Positions 28,317 through 38,214 of a stretch of 64,000 nucleotides of DNA are shown here, piece after piece. Origin of the DNA: Arsenophonus sp031446145. GTDB lineage: Bacteria; Pseudomonadota; Gammaproteobacteria; Enterobacterales; Enterobacteriaceae. Position 1 is the first letter of the stretch, and every line of letters begins with the position of its first letter. Position numbers and translations under genes: made by a program. The notes beneath the pieces are model-generated. The model worked only from the letters and a program-made list of their open reading frames with translations, searched no databases and was not told where the DNA came from. The stretch covers positions 248,001-312,000 of the forward strand of contig CP132903.1 of the NCBI GenBank assembly GCA_031446145.1, written 5' to 3'.

Positions 28317-29975
28317 ATGTATAAAATCGCGAACAAACTTTTAGTTACTTGTGCTTTACCTTATGCTAATGGTGCAATTCATCTTGGTCATATGTTGGAA
28401 CATATTCAAGCAGATATTTGGGTACGTTTCCATCGTATGAGTGGAAAAGAAGTTTATTTTATCTGTGCCGATGACGCGCACGGTACCCCGATCATGCTTA
28501 AAGCCCAAAAATTAAAAATAGAACCAGAAGTAATGATTAACAAAATAAAAAAAGAACATGAAAAAGATCTTGCAGATTTTTTTATTAGTTATGATAATTA
28601 CCACTCAACTCATAGTATAGAAAACAAAACATTCTCTGAAAGAATTTTTTTAACATTAAAAAAAAATGGCTATATAAAAAGTAAAATAATTGCACAACCT
28701 TATGACCCTATAAAATGTCTTTTCCTTCCAGATCGATTCATTAAAGGAACTTGTCCAACATGTTCTGCAGATCATCAATATGGCGACAATTGTGAGTTAT
28801 GTGGTGCTACTTATAGTGCGACAACACTTATTAATCCATATTCAGTTATTTCTGGTGCAACTCCTGAAATACGTAACACAAAACATTTTTTCTTTGATTT
28901 ACCAGCATTTAGCCATATATTGCAAAATTGGACGAAATCAAATGCGTTACATAAACATGTTCAGAACAAAATACAGGAATGGTTTAAAAGTGGATTACAA
29001 CCATGGGATATCACTCGCGATGCCCCTTACTTTGGTTTTAAAATACCAAATGAAGAAAAAAAATATTTTTACGTCTGGTTAGATGCACCTATAGGATATA
29101 TCAGCACATTTCAAAATCTATGTAATAAAAAAACAAACATTGATTTTAATACTTATTGGAAAAAAAATACGACTACTGATCTTTATCATTTTATTGGTAA
29201 AGACATCATATACTTTCATACTTTATTTTGGCCAGCAATATTAGAAGGTATAAATTATCGTAAACCTACAAATATACTAGTTCATGGTTATTTAACGATA
29301 AATGGCGCTAAAATGTCAAAATCACGCGGTACTTTTATCACTGCACGTTCTTATTTAGATCACTTTGATCCTGATTGTTTACGATACTATTATGCAGCTA
29401 AATTGTCATCGGGTATTAATGATATTGATCTGAATTTAGTTGATTTGGTCCATACTGTAAACAGTTATATAGTTAATAAAGTCGTCAATATAGCAGCACG
29501 GAATGCTGGATTTATTAATCAACTATTTCATGGTAAATTATCATCTCGTCTTGCAGAACCAGCTATTTATGCAAAATTCATTTCAGAAGAAAAAAAAATT
29601 GGACAAGCATATTCTGATCGTGAATATAATAAGGTAATTCATCAAATCATGCTTCTTGCTGATTTAGCTAATCGGTATATTGATAATCAAGCACCTTGGA
29701 TTCTTGCTAAAAAAGAAAAAAAAGAAGAAGAATTACACGATATATGCTCTATGGGGATTAATTTATTTCGTGTATTAATGACTTATTTAAAACCTGTACT
29801 ACCAGGATTAACTAGTCGTGTAGAAAAATTTTTAAATATTTCACTCCAATGGAAAGACATAAAAAATCCTTTGTTAAATCATAAAATCAATCCATTCAAA
29901 AAACTATTTCGACGTCTTGATATAAATCAAGCAACTGCAATACTGACGCGACCTTCAAAAGAAGATATTAAATAA
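28317..29975 (+). CDS. metG: Methionine--tRNA ligase, C-terminal domain absent
   Basis: MetRS charges initiator and elongator tRNA-Met. The class I HIGH-type motif is HLGH (22-25) and KMSKS is at 332-336. The zinc-binding knuckle has four cysteines (CPTC about 145-148, CELC about 158-161). The anticodon-binding helical domain follows to about 540. The protein stops at 552 residues, whereas E. coli has 677. The missing part is the C-terminal EMAP/Trbp111-like OB-fold domain, which dimerises the enzyme and adds tRNA affinity. E. coli MetRS truncated near residue 550 is known to be an active monomer, so this form should work. The end is clean, not frameshifted within a visible remnant. Confidence 0.96.
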   Translation: MYKIANKLLVTCALPYANGAIHLGHMLEHIQADIWVRFHRMSGKEVYFICADDAHGTPIMLKAQKLKIEPEVMINKIKKEHEKDLADFFISYDNYHSTHSIENKTFSERIFLTLKKNGYIKSKIIAQPYDPIKCLFLPDRFIKGTCPTCSADHQYGDNCELCGATYSATTLINPYSVISGATPEIRNTKHFFFDLPAFSHILQNWTKSNALHKHVQNKIQEWFKSGLQPWDITRDAPYFGFKIPNEEKKYFYVWLDAPIGYISTFQNLCNKKTNIDFNTYWKKNTTTDLYHFIGKDIIYFHTLFWPAILEGINYRKPTNILVHGYLTINGAKMSKSRGTFITARSYLDHFDPDCLRYYYAAKLSSGINDIDLNLVDLVHTVNSYIVNKVVNIAARNAGFINQLFHGKLSSRLAEPAIYAKFISEEKKIGQAYSDREYNKVIHQIMLLADLANRYIDNQAPWILAKKEKKEEELHDICSMGINLFRVLMTYLKPVLPGLTSRVEKFLNISLQWKDIKNPLLNHKINPFKKLFRRLDINQATAILTRPSKEDIK

Positions 29976-30928
29976 TATTTATATTGATCATATTACGCAA
30001 TAATAATTTTTATATTTTTAATATATAAAAAAGCATCTTATAGTCAGAAAATAAAAAAATAAAAAATTATTTTTTAATAAAAAATAATTATATAAAGTGT
30101 TTTACGAGATATTATAAATATTAAAAAGTTTTAGACAACTGATTAAATACAAATTTACTTATCAGATTTTTATTAAGCATATATTACATTTAATTATCGA
30201 TGTTATATTCTGCAATAATATTTTATATAATACATAAAAACGCTTAACTTTTATTTATATAAACAAAAATATAAAAATATTTAAATGTAAATATATAATA
30301 TTTTAATAAAACAATTAATGTTCAATTTTTTAATTTAATATTTATAACATCTACTTAAATATTTATTATATTAAATTTAAAAAATTAAAAATCTTCTATT
30401 AAATCTAATTTAAAATTTATACTAATTTAAAATATTTAAATTACAAAAATAATTTTTTGTTCTTTTATTAACTAATTATATAATTTTTTTTAGCAAAAAA
30501 ATAATCATTATAACAAAATTAATATTTTTATAATTATTTTAATAAAAAAATACAAATAAATTTAATCATTTATATTTTCATAAATATAAAATAATAAATA
30601 TGTCAATTAATATTTTTTTTATAAAATTCCCATGTTTAGTAACTTAAAAATTTCTCAAATATCCAAAAAAAAATTACAAACGCATATTATTTATTAATAA
30701 ATAATATGACAATAAAAATATTATAATCATTCATTTAATAATTTAAAAGATTTATAAAACATATCTTTATGAAAAAATATGACCTTTGAAAAACTATTTA
30801 TAAGAAATTCTTGAATATATAGAGATACAGTGTAAATTATATTATCTAGAAAATAACAGCATTTTCATAAATTTATTGACTTTATTTTAATATAAAAAAC
30901 ATAATTTTTTAATAAAAAATTACTTTAG
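29976..30928. other. Gene-free spacer between metG and folE (convergent)
   Basis: The 953 bases between two convergent genes hold no recognisable gene or remnant of the missing MetRS C-terminal domain. A 12-bp A/T hairpin at 30065-30089 may end the metG transcript. Confidence 0.55.
30065..30089 (+). terminator. AT hairpin downstream of metG
   Basis: Perfect 12-bp arms (30065-30076 and 30078-30089) flank one base. The hairpin lies 90 bases past the metG stop. No T-run follows on the plus strand, so a terminator role is uncertain. Confidence 0.35.
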
Positions 30929-31594
30929 TTAATTGCGTAAACGAGAAACATTGCGCAAAAATTCTTGACGAGTATCGTGACTAGATTTAAACAAACCACC
31001 AAGAGATGTTGTCATAGTACTACTGGTCATATCATGGATACCTCTAGCTTTAACACAATAATGAATAGCATCAATAGAAACAGCAACGTTAATAGTATTT
31101 AACAATGTCTGTAATGCAATTAATATTTGTTGTGTTAAACGTTCTTGGACTTGTGGTCTATTAGAGAAAAATTGAACAATACGATTAATTTTTGATAATC
31201 CAATTAGTTTATCTTTTGGAACGTAAGCAACAGTTGCTGTTCCATCAATTGTAATAAAGTGATGTTCACAAATACTTGTAAGTGTAATATAACGTACAGT
31301 AACCATTTCATCAACATCCATTTTGTTTTCAATTAAAGTAATTTTAGGAAAATTATTGTAATCTAATCCTGAAAAAATTTCATCTATATACATTTTAGCA
31401 ACACGTTCCGGTGTTTTAACTAAACTATCATTTTTTAAATCAAGATTTAGGAGACACATAATTTTATGTATACAGTTTTTAATCTTCCGTTTACGTTGAT
31501 TATAAGAGGACGATTTAGCATAAAAAGGTGTTTCAATACCAGAATTTTCTAATGCTTTACGAACAAGATCTGCTTCTTCTGTTAAAGATGACAT
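30929..31594 (-). CDS. folE: GTP cyclohydrolase I
   Basis: FolE converts GTP to 7,8-dihydroneopterin triphosphate, the first committed step of folate synthesis. From the ATG at 31594 the product has 221 residues (222 in E. coli). The zinc ligands lie in SICEHHFITIDG (Cys and His) and HYCVKARG. Other conserved parts are PKITLIENKMDVDEMVTVR and KINRIVQFFSNRPQVQERLT. GGAG lies 6 bases before this ATG. A longer reading from a TTG at 31606 would put the Shine-Dalgarno inside the gene, so I reject it. With bio and pdxH this adds a third B-vitamin pathway in the window. Confidence 0.97.
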   Translation of the reverse strand: MSSLTEEADLVRKALENSGIETPFYAKSSSYNQRKRKIKNCIHKIMCLLNLDLKNDSLVKTPERVAKMYIDEIFSGLDYNNFPKITLIENKMDVDEMVTVRYITLTSICEHHFITIDGTATVAYVPKDKLIGLSKINRIVQFFSNRPQVQERLTQQILIALQTLLNTINVAVSIDAIHYCVKARGIHDMTSSTMTTSLGGLFKSSHDTRQEFLRNVSRLRN

Positions 31595-31828
31595 TTTTTT
31601 CTCCAAAAAAGTAAATTTTTAATCAAAAGTATCAAAGTTATGCTTTTCATAACTACAATTGTATAATGCATTTATAGAATTCTTTGATACTGAAACCTTA
31701 AGAATATTTATAATATTTTTTTAAAAATTATATAAATGAACATCATGTACATCATGAAATAATTTTTAAAAATCAAAAAAATTGACTAAAACATTATAAT
31801 ACATAATATGTTTAATAATAAATAATGC

Positions 31829-31852
31829 TATTGTTTCTTAAAAGAAACAATA
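31829..31852. repeat. Perfect inverted repeat upstream of folE
   Basis: Arms TATTGTTTCTT (31829-31839) and AAGAAACAATA (31842-31852) flank AA. The central TTTCTTAAAAGAAA is also the centre of the hairpin at 60881-60910. It lies about 235 bases upstream of folE. It may be a terminator stem, a protein site or chance. Confidence 0.5.
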
Positions 31853-32605
31853 ATAAAATATATTTAAATATAAAAAATTTAATAAAAATTAAACACCAAA
31901 GATATTAATATATAATAAAAAATATTTTTAATATAAAGAAAATTAAATCCATAAAAATATTAAAAAGATATACAATATTTCTATAGATTAACTATTTTTT
32001 AATAAAATTATATCAAAAACATAATTACTAATAAAAATTACATTTTTTATTTATGCATTAAAAAATATATTTTTTTAATAAAATATATTACAGAATATTT
32101 TATATTATGAATATTTATAATACATAAACAAAAATACACATAAAAAATATATCGTTCATTTTTATTTTTTTTTACTTTTTAAATAAGAATATATTTTATA
32201 AAAAAGTATTTATTTTTTATTTTTAAAATATTAATTTTTAAATGCTTTTTATTAAAATTTACATTAAAAATATTTATTATTTAACATTAAAATATTGAAC
32301 ATATAATATTACATTAAAACATTAATCAATAATTTTTATATATAACTATAAAAACTATTGACAATATTAGCAAATATAAACATTTTTGAGAAAAATAAAA
32401 TTTCAAATTTTCTTTTATTAATACAAATACAATTTTTATAAAAAACAATTTAAAATTAAAATATTATATAATAAATGTTACTTTAAATTATATATTAAGA
32501 TTATTATAAATAAACAAACTATATCAGTTACAACTTAGCATTAAGAAAAATACATAATTTTTATCTTTAAATTATTAAAAACTGGTATCAAAAAAAACAA
32601 AAAAG

Positions 32606-32631
32606 TAGCTTTTAAAAAGCTATATTTTTTT
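32606..32631 (+). terminator. Orphan intrinsic terminator-like element
   Basis: Arms TAGCTTTT (32606-32613) and AAAAGCTA (32615-32622) form a perfect 8-bp stem, followed at once by TATTTTTTT. This is the best-formed plus-strand terminator in the gene-free region, yet no plus-strand gene lies upstream within about 2.6 kb. Confidence 0.55.
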
Positions 32632-33445
32632 CGATAATACATTTGATAGAAATTTAAAAAATTTTATAAGCAATGTATTTTTTTTATTTATACGCCAAAA
32701 AAATATTTTTTTTAAAAACATTATAATGAATTATATTCTATAGTAGATATATAACTAATTATATAATATAAACTCTATCTTAAATTTTTAGTATAAAAAA
32801 CTTTATATTCATTATATTAAAATATTTTTAATATCTCCAAGTAAGTTATCATGTATTTTTTAATATACATCAATATTTAAAAAATACTATTTAATATAAA
32901 CTATATAAAAATTAAACAATAAAATGTTATTATCAAGAACAAAAATTAACTATATTATCTTTGATAAACATCCTCCCTATTTTTCTTTATTATGATTAAT
33001 TTTATTTAGATATAAAATATATAAATTATATTTTATTTTTAAAATTATGAAAATAAAAAAAATTTAATTCCAAACAATAAAGTCATGCAATGATTATTCA
33101 GGATAATATTTATTTACAATTACAACTTTAAAAAAAATAACTAAATTTATTAAAAATAAATCACTAAACAAAGCAAATTATAATTATTTTCATAAAATAT
33201 TAATGTAATACTAATAAATATCATTTTAAAGAGATACAAAAAAACAACAAAATCTCTTTTTGATATTGTTATATAAATTTACAATAAAAAACATTATAAA
33301 AATGTAAATATATTTTTTTACAAAAATTAAAAAAAATATTTGTTTATATTTTTTTATGTAATAATTGTTCATATCATTAAAAAATGTTATCACTAAATTC
33401 ATATTTAATTTTATATAATTTTCATATTTACTGAGGATATATTTA

Positions 33446-34318
33446 ATGTTGTTTTTCTTACATCGCAAACCAAAAACACTTTTGCCAATATTATTATTAC
33501 TTTTAGCAATGGTATCAATCCAAAGTGGTGCTTCATTGGCTAAAAGTTTATTTCCAACTATTAGTGCACTTGGCGTAACAACACTTCGATTATTTTTAGC
33601 AACAATCATTCTATTTATTATCTTCAAACCTTGGCGAAAAAAAATACGTGGACATTCTTTAAAAGATTTATTAATTTATGGAATATCTTTAGGTTTAATG
33701 AATTTTTTATTTTATTTATCTCTAGAAAGAATACCGTTAGGTATTGTAGTTGCATTGGAATTTACTGGACCTCTTGCTGTTGCAATGTTTTCTTCAAGAC
33801 GTCCAATTGATTTTCTTTGGATATCAATGATTATTATTGGACTGGCATTTTTATTTCCTAGAGGCAATAACATTAATAACTTAGATATAATTGGAGTAGT
33901 CTATGCTTTATCTGCAGGTGTTTGTTGGGGTATGTATATTATTTTTGGACAACGTGCTGGTGCAGGATATGGAACAGAAACTGTAGCATTAGGTTCATTT
34001 ATTTCTACATTAATTTTTTTTCCTATTAGTTTATTTACAGTTGGTATCAAACAATTACTTGATTTCTCAATTCTTCCTATTGCATTTGCTGTAGCTATTT
34101 TATCTACTGCATTTCCTTATACTATTGAAATGTTTGCATTGACAAGAATTCCAACGAAAACATTTGGTGCATTAATGAGTTTAGAACCTGCAATGGGTGC
34201 TTTTATGGGTATGATTTTTCTCAATGAAAAATTATTTTTTACTCAATGGTTAGCACTATTTTGTATAATTGGAGCATCAATTGGTTCAACATTAAGTATA
34301 AAAAAACAAAAAATATAA
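33446..34318 (+). CDS. rhtA: Threonine/homoserine exporter RhtA (EamA/DMT family)
   Basis: RhtA is an inner-membrane exporter of threonine, homoserine and some other amino acids in E. coli. The 290-residue product (295 in E. coli) has about ten membrane helices in two EamA repeats. Long matches to RhtA include VSIQSGASLAKSLFP, VALEFTGPLAVAMFSSRRP, GQRAGAGYGTETVALGS and AVAILSTAFPYTIEM. The identification therefore rests on sequence and not only on family. It stands alone. Retention of an amino-acid exporter in so reduced a genome suggests a role in exchange with the host or in avoiding toxic build-up; both are inference. Confidence 0.95.
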   Translation: MLFFLHRKPKTLLPILLLLLAMVSIQSGASLAKSLFPTISALGVTTLRLFLATIILFIIFKPWRKKIRGHSLKDLLIYGISLGLMNFLFYLSLERIPLGIVVALEFTGPLAVAMFSSRRPIDFLWISMIIIGLAFLFPRGNNINNLDIIGVVYALSAGVCWGMYIIFGQRAGAGYGTETVALGSFISTLIFFPISLFTVGIKQLLDFSILPIAFAVAILSTAFPYTIEMFALTRIPTKTFGALMSLEPAMGAFMGMIFLNEKLFFTQWLALFCIIGASIGSTLSIKKQKI

Positions 34319-34728
34319 AAAAATTTTATTTTAAATAAATTAACAATATTATTGAGCATTACAAAAAAAATAAAAAATTATAGTTTTTGAAACTTATCAT
34401 TTTATTTTTAATATTGCAGTATACTTGAATTTATTTTTTATTTTAAAAAATCTAATAAACTCGATAAGTTTTCAAGACTATATTAACAATTTTTTTAAAT
34501 AAAAGAAACAATACGTTGATTTAAAAATAATTTTTTATAAAAAATAAAAACATAAAAATTTTTAATACAATTTATGATGCTTTATTTGATTTTTTTAAAA
34601 TATAAAGATTTTTTATCACAAAAATTTTTTTAATAGATTTATCAAAATTTTAAAAATATAAAATTAAATAATAAAATTTTTAAAAATTATTAATAATAAT
34701 GTATCTAAGTATATTAAAAAAATTATTT
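34319..34728. other. Spacer between convergent rhtA and sseA
   Basis: This is 410 bases of A/T-rich sequence with no gene and no distinctive hairpin with a T-run. Confidence 0.55.
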
Positions 34729-35562
34729 CTACTCAATAGGCAAAGAATTATCTTTTCCCCATTCAGCCCAGGATCCATCATAAAGTTTTACTTGATCATT
34801 ACCTAAAATTATCAATGCAAGCAAAACCACAGCAGCTGTCATACCTGATCCACAACTAATCACGGTAGGCATCATAGTATTGACGCCTTGTTTATAAAAA
34901 ATAGTATTTAATTTTTTTTGTTTTTTATAACAACCTTTATTAACCAACCAAAACCAAGGTACATTTTTACTACCAGGAATATGCCCCATTCTTAATCCTG
35001 GACGTGGTTCTGGTTCTTTTGCATTAAAACGTGCAGTGGTACGACTATCAATTAATTGAACGTCTGATTTTCCTAAAATAGATAAAACTTCTTGTTTTGA
35101 TAATACATAATCACTGGCATATTTAATAATAAAACGTTGTTTTTTTCTAAAAACAGAAATACCCGATTCTGTACAATAACCAGCTTTTTCCCATCCACTT
35201 AATCCACCAGATAAAATTTTAACATGATTGCATCCAAATATTTTAAAAGTCCACCATGCTCGAGGCGCAGAAAATAAATCACCTTGATCATAAATAATAA
35301 CTTGATGAGAATTACTAATACCTAAATCTGTAATCATATTACTAAAAGTTATTGCATCTGGTAACATATGAGGTAAACTAGCATATTTATCAAATATATT
35401 TAAATCAAAAAATTGTGCACTGGGAATATGTTTTTTATAAAACAAATATTGATAATTTATTTTTTCTAATGGTTTTTTTGAAGAAGCATCAAGAATAACA
35501 ACATTTTTATCTGTTATATGGTCGTAAAACCATTTTGGGGTAACAAAAAATCTTGCGTACAT
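34729..35562 (-). CDS. sseA: 3-mercaptopyruvate sulfurtransferase
   Basis: SseA moves sulfur from 3-mercaptopyruvate to thiols or cyanide. The 277 residues (281 in E. coli) form two rhodanese domains: an inactive N-terminal one (about 8-140, with IIYDQGDLFSAPRAWWTFK) and a catalytic C-terminal one (about 160-277). The active-site loop is CGSGMTAAV, whose CG(S/T)G start is typical of mercaptopyruvate sulfurtransferases and unlike the thiosulfate-type CRKGVT. RPGLRMGHIPGSKNVPW is also conserved. It stands alone on the minus strand. It may help sulfur metabolism next to the Suf system, though no link is shown. Confidence 0.95.
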   Translation of the reverse strand: MYARFFVTPKWFYDHITDKNVVILDASSKKPLEKINYQYLFYKKHIPSAQFFDLNIFDKYASLPHMLPDAITFSNMITDLGISNSHQVIIYDQGDLFSAPRAWWTFKIFGCNHVKILSGGLSGWEKAGYCTESGISVFRKKQRFIIKYASDYVLSKQEVLSILGKSDVQLIDSRTTARFNAKEPEPRPGLRMGHIPGSKNVPWFWLVNKGCYKKQKKLNTIFYKQGVNTMMPTVISCGSGMTAAVVLLALIILGNDQVKLYDGSWAEWGKDNSLPIE

Positions 35563-35753
35563 AAAATCCTCAATTATATAAAAAAGTAACTATAATAATT
35601 ATATTATTTAAAAAACTTAATATTTATTTTAAAATAAAAAAGTAATATTGTATTTTTACAAACAAGATTTTTTATATAACTTTTTTAATATATTTAATAT
35701 TTTATTTAGAATAAAAACATGAATCACTTTTTAAAAATTTTTATATAAATCTA

Positions 35754-35774
35754 ATTTGTCTTATTAAGACAAAT
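35754..35774. repeat. 10-bp inverted repeat
   Basis: Arms ATTTGTCTTA (35754-35763) and TAAGACAAAT (35765-35774) flank one T. It lies about 190 bases upstream of sseA, with no adjacent gene end. Function unknown. Confidence 0.45.
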
Positions 35775-36331
35775 ATTATTAATGAAAAAATCAAATAAGG
35801 TAAGTTAATTTTTATTAATTTTATTAAAAATATAAATATAAAAAACATTGTAATGCAAATTTAATTTACATATATTTTTTTACTTTAAAATATCAAATAA
35901 CTTATTACAATAATTCATTTAATAAAAAATAAATATAAATCAAAAATTATTAAAATAAATCCTAGTAATTTTGATTGATAATTTAAATCAAATATATAAT
36001 GAATATATTTTTAATACACATAATTTTATATATATAATAGAATTAATAAAATTAAGAAAATACTAATTATTTATTTTAATTTTATCAAAAACTTATTTTT
36101 AAATGTTTTTCATTCATTTATCCTCACAAATAATATCATGACATAATATAAATAAAGAAAATGAAAGATTAATAAAAATACTGTTTTTATACACAAAACT
36201 AAAAATAGTATTTTTATTATGTTGCTTAAATTAAATACTGTTTTTTAGAAATAAAAAACATGTATATTATTTATTCATTAATATTGAAATCATCAAAAAA
36301 TCAAATTTTAAAAAAATATTATTTTATATTA

Positions 36332-36398
36332 CTATTGACAATATAGTCCTTTTACGATTAAAAATCGTATGATTATCAATAATATTTTCTAATCATAC
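36332..36398. promoter_or_regulatory. Overlapping, mutually exclusive hairpins beside a TTGACA box
   Basis: Hairpin 1 pairs TACGATT (36353-36359) with AATCGTA (36363-36369). Hairpin 2 pairs GTATGATTA (36367-36375) with TAATCATAC (36390-36398). They share 36367-36369, so only one can form fully. Just upstream on the plus strand is TTGACA (36335-36340), itself inside a short ACTAT/ATAGT repeat. No gene follows on the plus strand. This resembles an attenuator or small regulatory RNA, but the evidence is structural only. Confidence 0.3.
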
Positions 36399-36682
36399 AA
36401 AAAAATCAATAATTAAATTTTTTACACACACTATTATTAAAAAATTACTCAAAATCCTCATATCTTCATATTTTGTATATTTATCTTATTTAAATATTTG
36501 TAAATATGATTATCAATAAAAAGATAAAATATATTAAAACGTATATCATTTAAATTTTATTATAAAAATATAAAATTTCTTCTATATATATTATCTAGAA
36601 TTCTCTCGGTTTATCAGTTTATAAATAGCATTGTCAAAAAAATATTTTATCTAACTTACTAATATCTAAAAATTATAAAACA

Positions 36683-36728
36683 ATAAAAAAAATAAAATAA
36701 CCTAGCACGAATAATGCTAAGTTATTTT
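36683..36728 (-). terminator. Intrinsic terminator of ybhL
   Basis: Arms 36694-36707 and 36715-36728 form an 8-bp plus a 5-bp stem with one internal mismatch. The stem includes GC-containing pairs (AAAATAAC/GTTATTTT and TAGCA/TGCTA). On the minus strand it is followed by ATTTTTTTTATT. It lies 30 bases past the ybhL stop codon. Confidence 0.8.
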
Positions 36729-36757
36729 ATATTAAAAAATAATATTTTATTTTAACA

Positions 36758-37468
36758 CTAACGCCTGTCACCAACAATGCGCAATAACATTAAAAATAAA
36801 TTAATAAAATCTAAATAGAGTGTTAATGCACCAACAATAGCATATTTACGCATATTATCTTGATCTGAAGAATCAATTTGGCTACCCATATTTTTTAGTT
36901 TTTGAGTATCATAAGCAGTTAAAGCAGAAAATATTAGCACAGCAAAATAACTGATCATTAACATTAAACCAGCACTTCTTAACCAAATATTTACTAATGA
37001 AGCAATAATGATACCTATAATCGCCATAAATAAAAAAATGCTCATACTGCTTAAGTTACGTTTTGTACTATACCCATACAAACTAAGAGAACCAAACATA
37101 GCTGCTGTTACAAAGAAAGTACTAACAATGGAAGCACCTGTATAAGAAATTAAAACTAAAGAGGTTGTTATTCCTGTTAGCATTGAGTATAACATAAACA
37201 TTGCTGTTGCTGCACCTGCACTTAATGTAGGCAACAAAAAAGATAGCCCTATTACTAATCCGATTTCAGTAATAATCAATCCTATCAGCATCCAACTATG
37301 CATTGCTAAATAATTAATAATATTGCTATTATTAATAGCATACCAAGAAACAAAAGTTGTTAATAACAAACCTACCGTCATCCAACCATATACTTGAGAC
37401 ATATATGTTTGAATTCCTGCTCCAGCCCGCTGGATGATTGAATCATTTCTATGATCAAATAAATCCAT
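36758..37468 (-). CDS. ybhL: YbhL: BAX inhibitor-1 family inner-membrane protein
   Basis: YbhL is a seven-helix membrane protein of the BI-1/YccA family; relatives act as pH-sensitive calcium leak channels or FtsH modulators, but YbhL's role is not settled. From the ATG at 37468 the product has 236 residues (234 in E. coli) and starts MDLFDHRNDSIIQRAGAG. It matches YbhL through YMSQVYGWMTVGLLL, GYSTKRNLS, TAYDTQKLKNMGSQID and the C-terminal LYLDFINLFLMLLRIVG. A longer reading from a GTG at 37486 would contain the Shine-Dalgarno AAGGA (8 bases before the chosen ATG), so it is rejected. In E. coli ybhL is near bioBFCD with uvrB and moaA-E between; those are missing here. Confidence 0.95.
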   Translation of the reverse strand: MDLFDHRNDSIIQRAGAGIQTYMSQVYGWMTVGLLLTTFVSWYAINNSNIINYLAMHSWMLIGLIITEIGLVIGLSFLLPTLSAGAATAMFMLYSMLTGITTSLVLISYTGASIVSTFFVTAAMFGSLSLYGYSTKRNLSSMSIFLFMAIIGIIIASLVNIWLRSAGLMLMISYFAVLIFSALTAYDTQKLKNMGSQIDSSDQDNMRKYAIVGALTLYLDFINLFLMLLRIVGDRR

Positions 37469-37486
37469 AATGATTATCCTTATCAC

Positions 37487-38214
37487 TGTAGTTAAAAATA
37501 AAGCTATTTAAAATAATAAATAACTCAGTAAACTAAAAAAAAGAATATCATATTTTTTTTAAAAAGTCATTAATTAACATTAATAAATTATCAAAATTTT
37601 ACAAACATATCGTTAAAAAACAGAAACATTATTTTACTTACACATACTTTTAAATATAAAAAATATTCTAAGACTAAAATATCTAATAAAAAATATATTC
37701 TAATATTTTATGATTACTGAATAATCTATAAAAATTAAGCTTTTTTTTAAAGAAGAATTTTTTATCAAAGAAAAAGAACAAAAACATGTATAAATCATAA
37801 ATCTACAATTTTTATTACAAAAAAAATATTTTTTTACGAAAATTTTGTAAAATAATATTAAATATAATATACATATTATAAAATATGATAATTTTTTTGA
37901 AAAAAATTATATTTCAAAAAAATCAAAATTTAACTTTTTTGCAAAAAAAAATAAAAAATTTTAAAAACATGAATAACAATCGCTCATTTTTAGCATATAA
38001 TAATCAAAAAAATTATCTAAATTTTTTTTATTTCTGATTTAAAGAATAAGTAACTTTTAAAAAATACTTTTAACTATATAGATATATAAAATTTCAAAAA
38101 TAAATTTTTAACTCATACAAAATATTTCATTCTCAAGAAAATACTTTCACATAATTATTAGATGCAAATTAGATACAAAAAACATCACTTAAAATAATAA
38201 ATTTAAATATTAAT
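37487..38214. other. Gene-free spacer between bioD and ybhL
   Basis: This is 728 bases of A/T-rich sequence. In E. coli this interval holds uvrB, ybhK and moaABCDE. No fragment of any of these is recognisable, so they have been deleted and not merely inactivated. Confidence 0.55.

Larger units (their letters stand above)
31607..33445. other. Longest gene-free spacer, folE to rhtA
   Basis: This is 1839 bases with no recognisable gene; divergent folE and rhtA flank it. It holds a perfect 11-bp inverted repeat (31829-31852) and a plus-strand terminator-like hairpin with a T-run (32606-32631) that has no upstream gene. An open frame on the minus strand at 33226-33627 overlaps the start of rhtA and looks like chance. 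Confidence 0.55.
35563..36757. other. Gene-free spacer between ybhL and sseA, with several hairpins
   Basis: The 1195 bases contain no recognisable gene. They include a 10-bp inverted repeat (35754-35774), a compact cluster of overlapping inverted repeats next to a TTGACA hexamer (36332-36398) and the ybhL terminator (36683-36728). Confidence 0.6.

Noticed and set aside
28780..29082. Alternative-frame open reading frame inside metG
   Set aside because: Overlaps the zinc and catalytic region of MetRS in another frame.
33226..33627. Minus-strand 133-codon open frame overlapping rhtA
   Set aside because: Half lies antisense to the conserved RhtA N-terminus, half in spacer; Lys/Ile/Tyr-rich with no family match.
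37487..38214. Remnants of uvrB or moa genes expected from E. coli synteny
   Set aside because: No peptide fragment long enough to recognise could be read in any frame.
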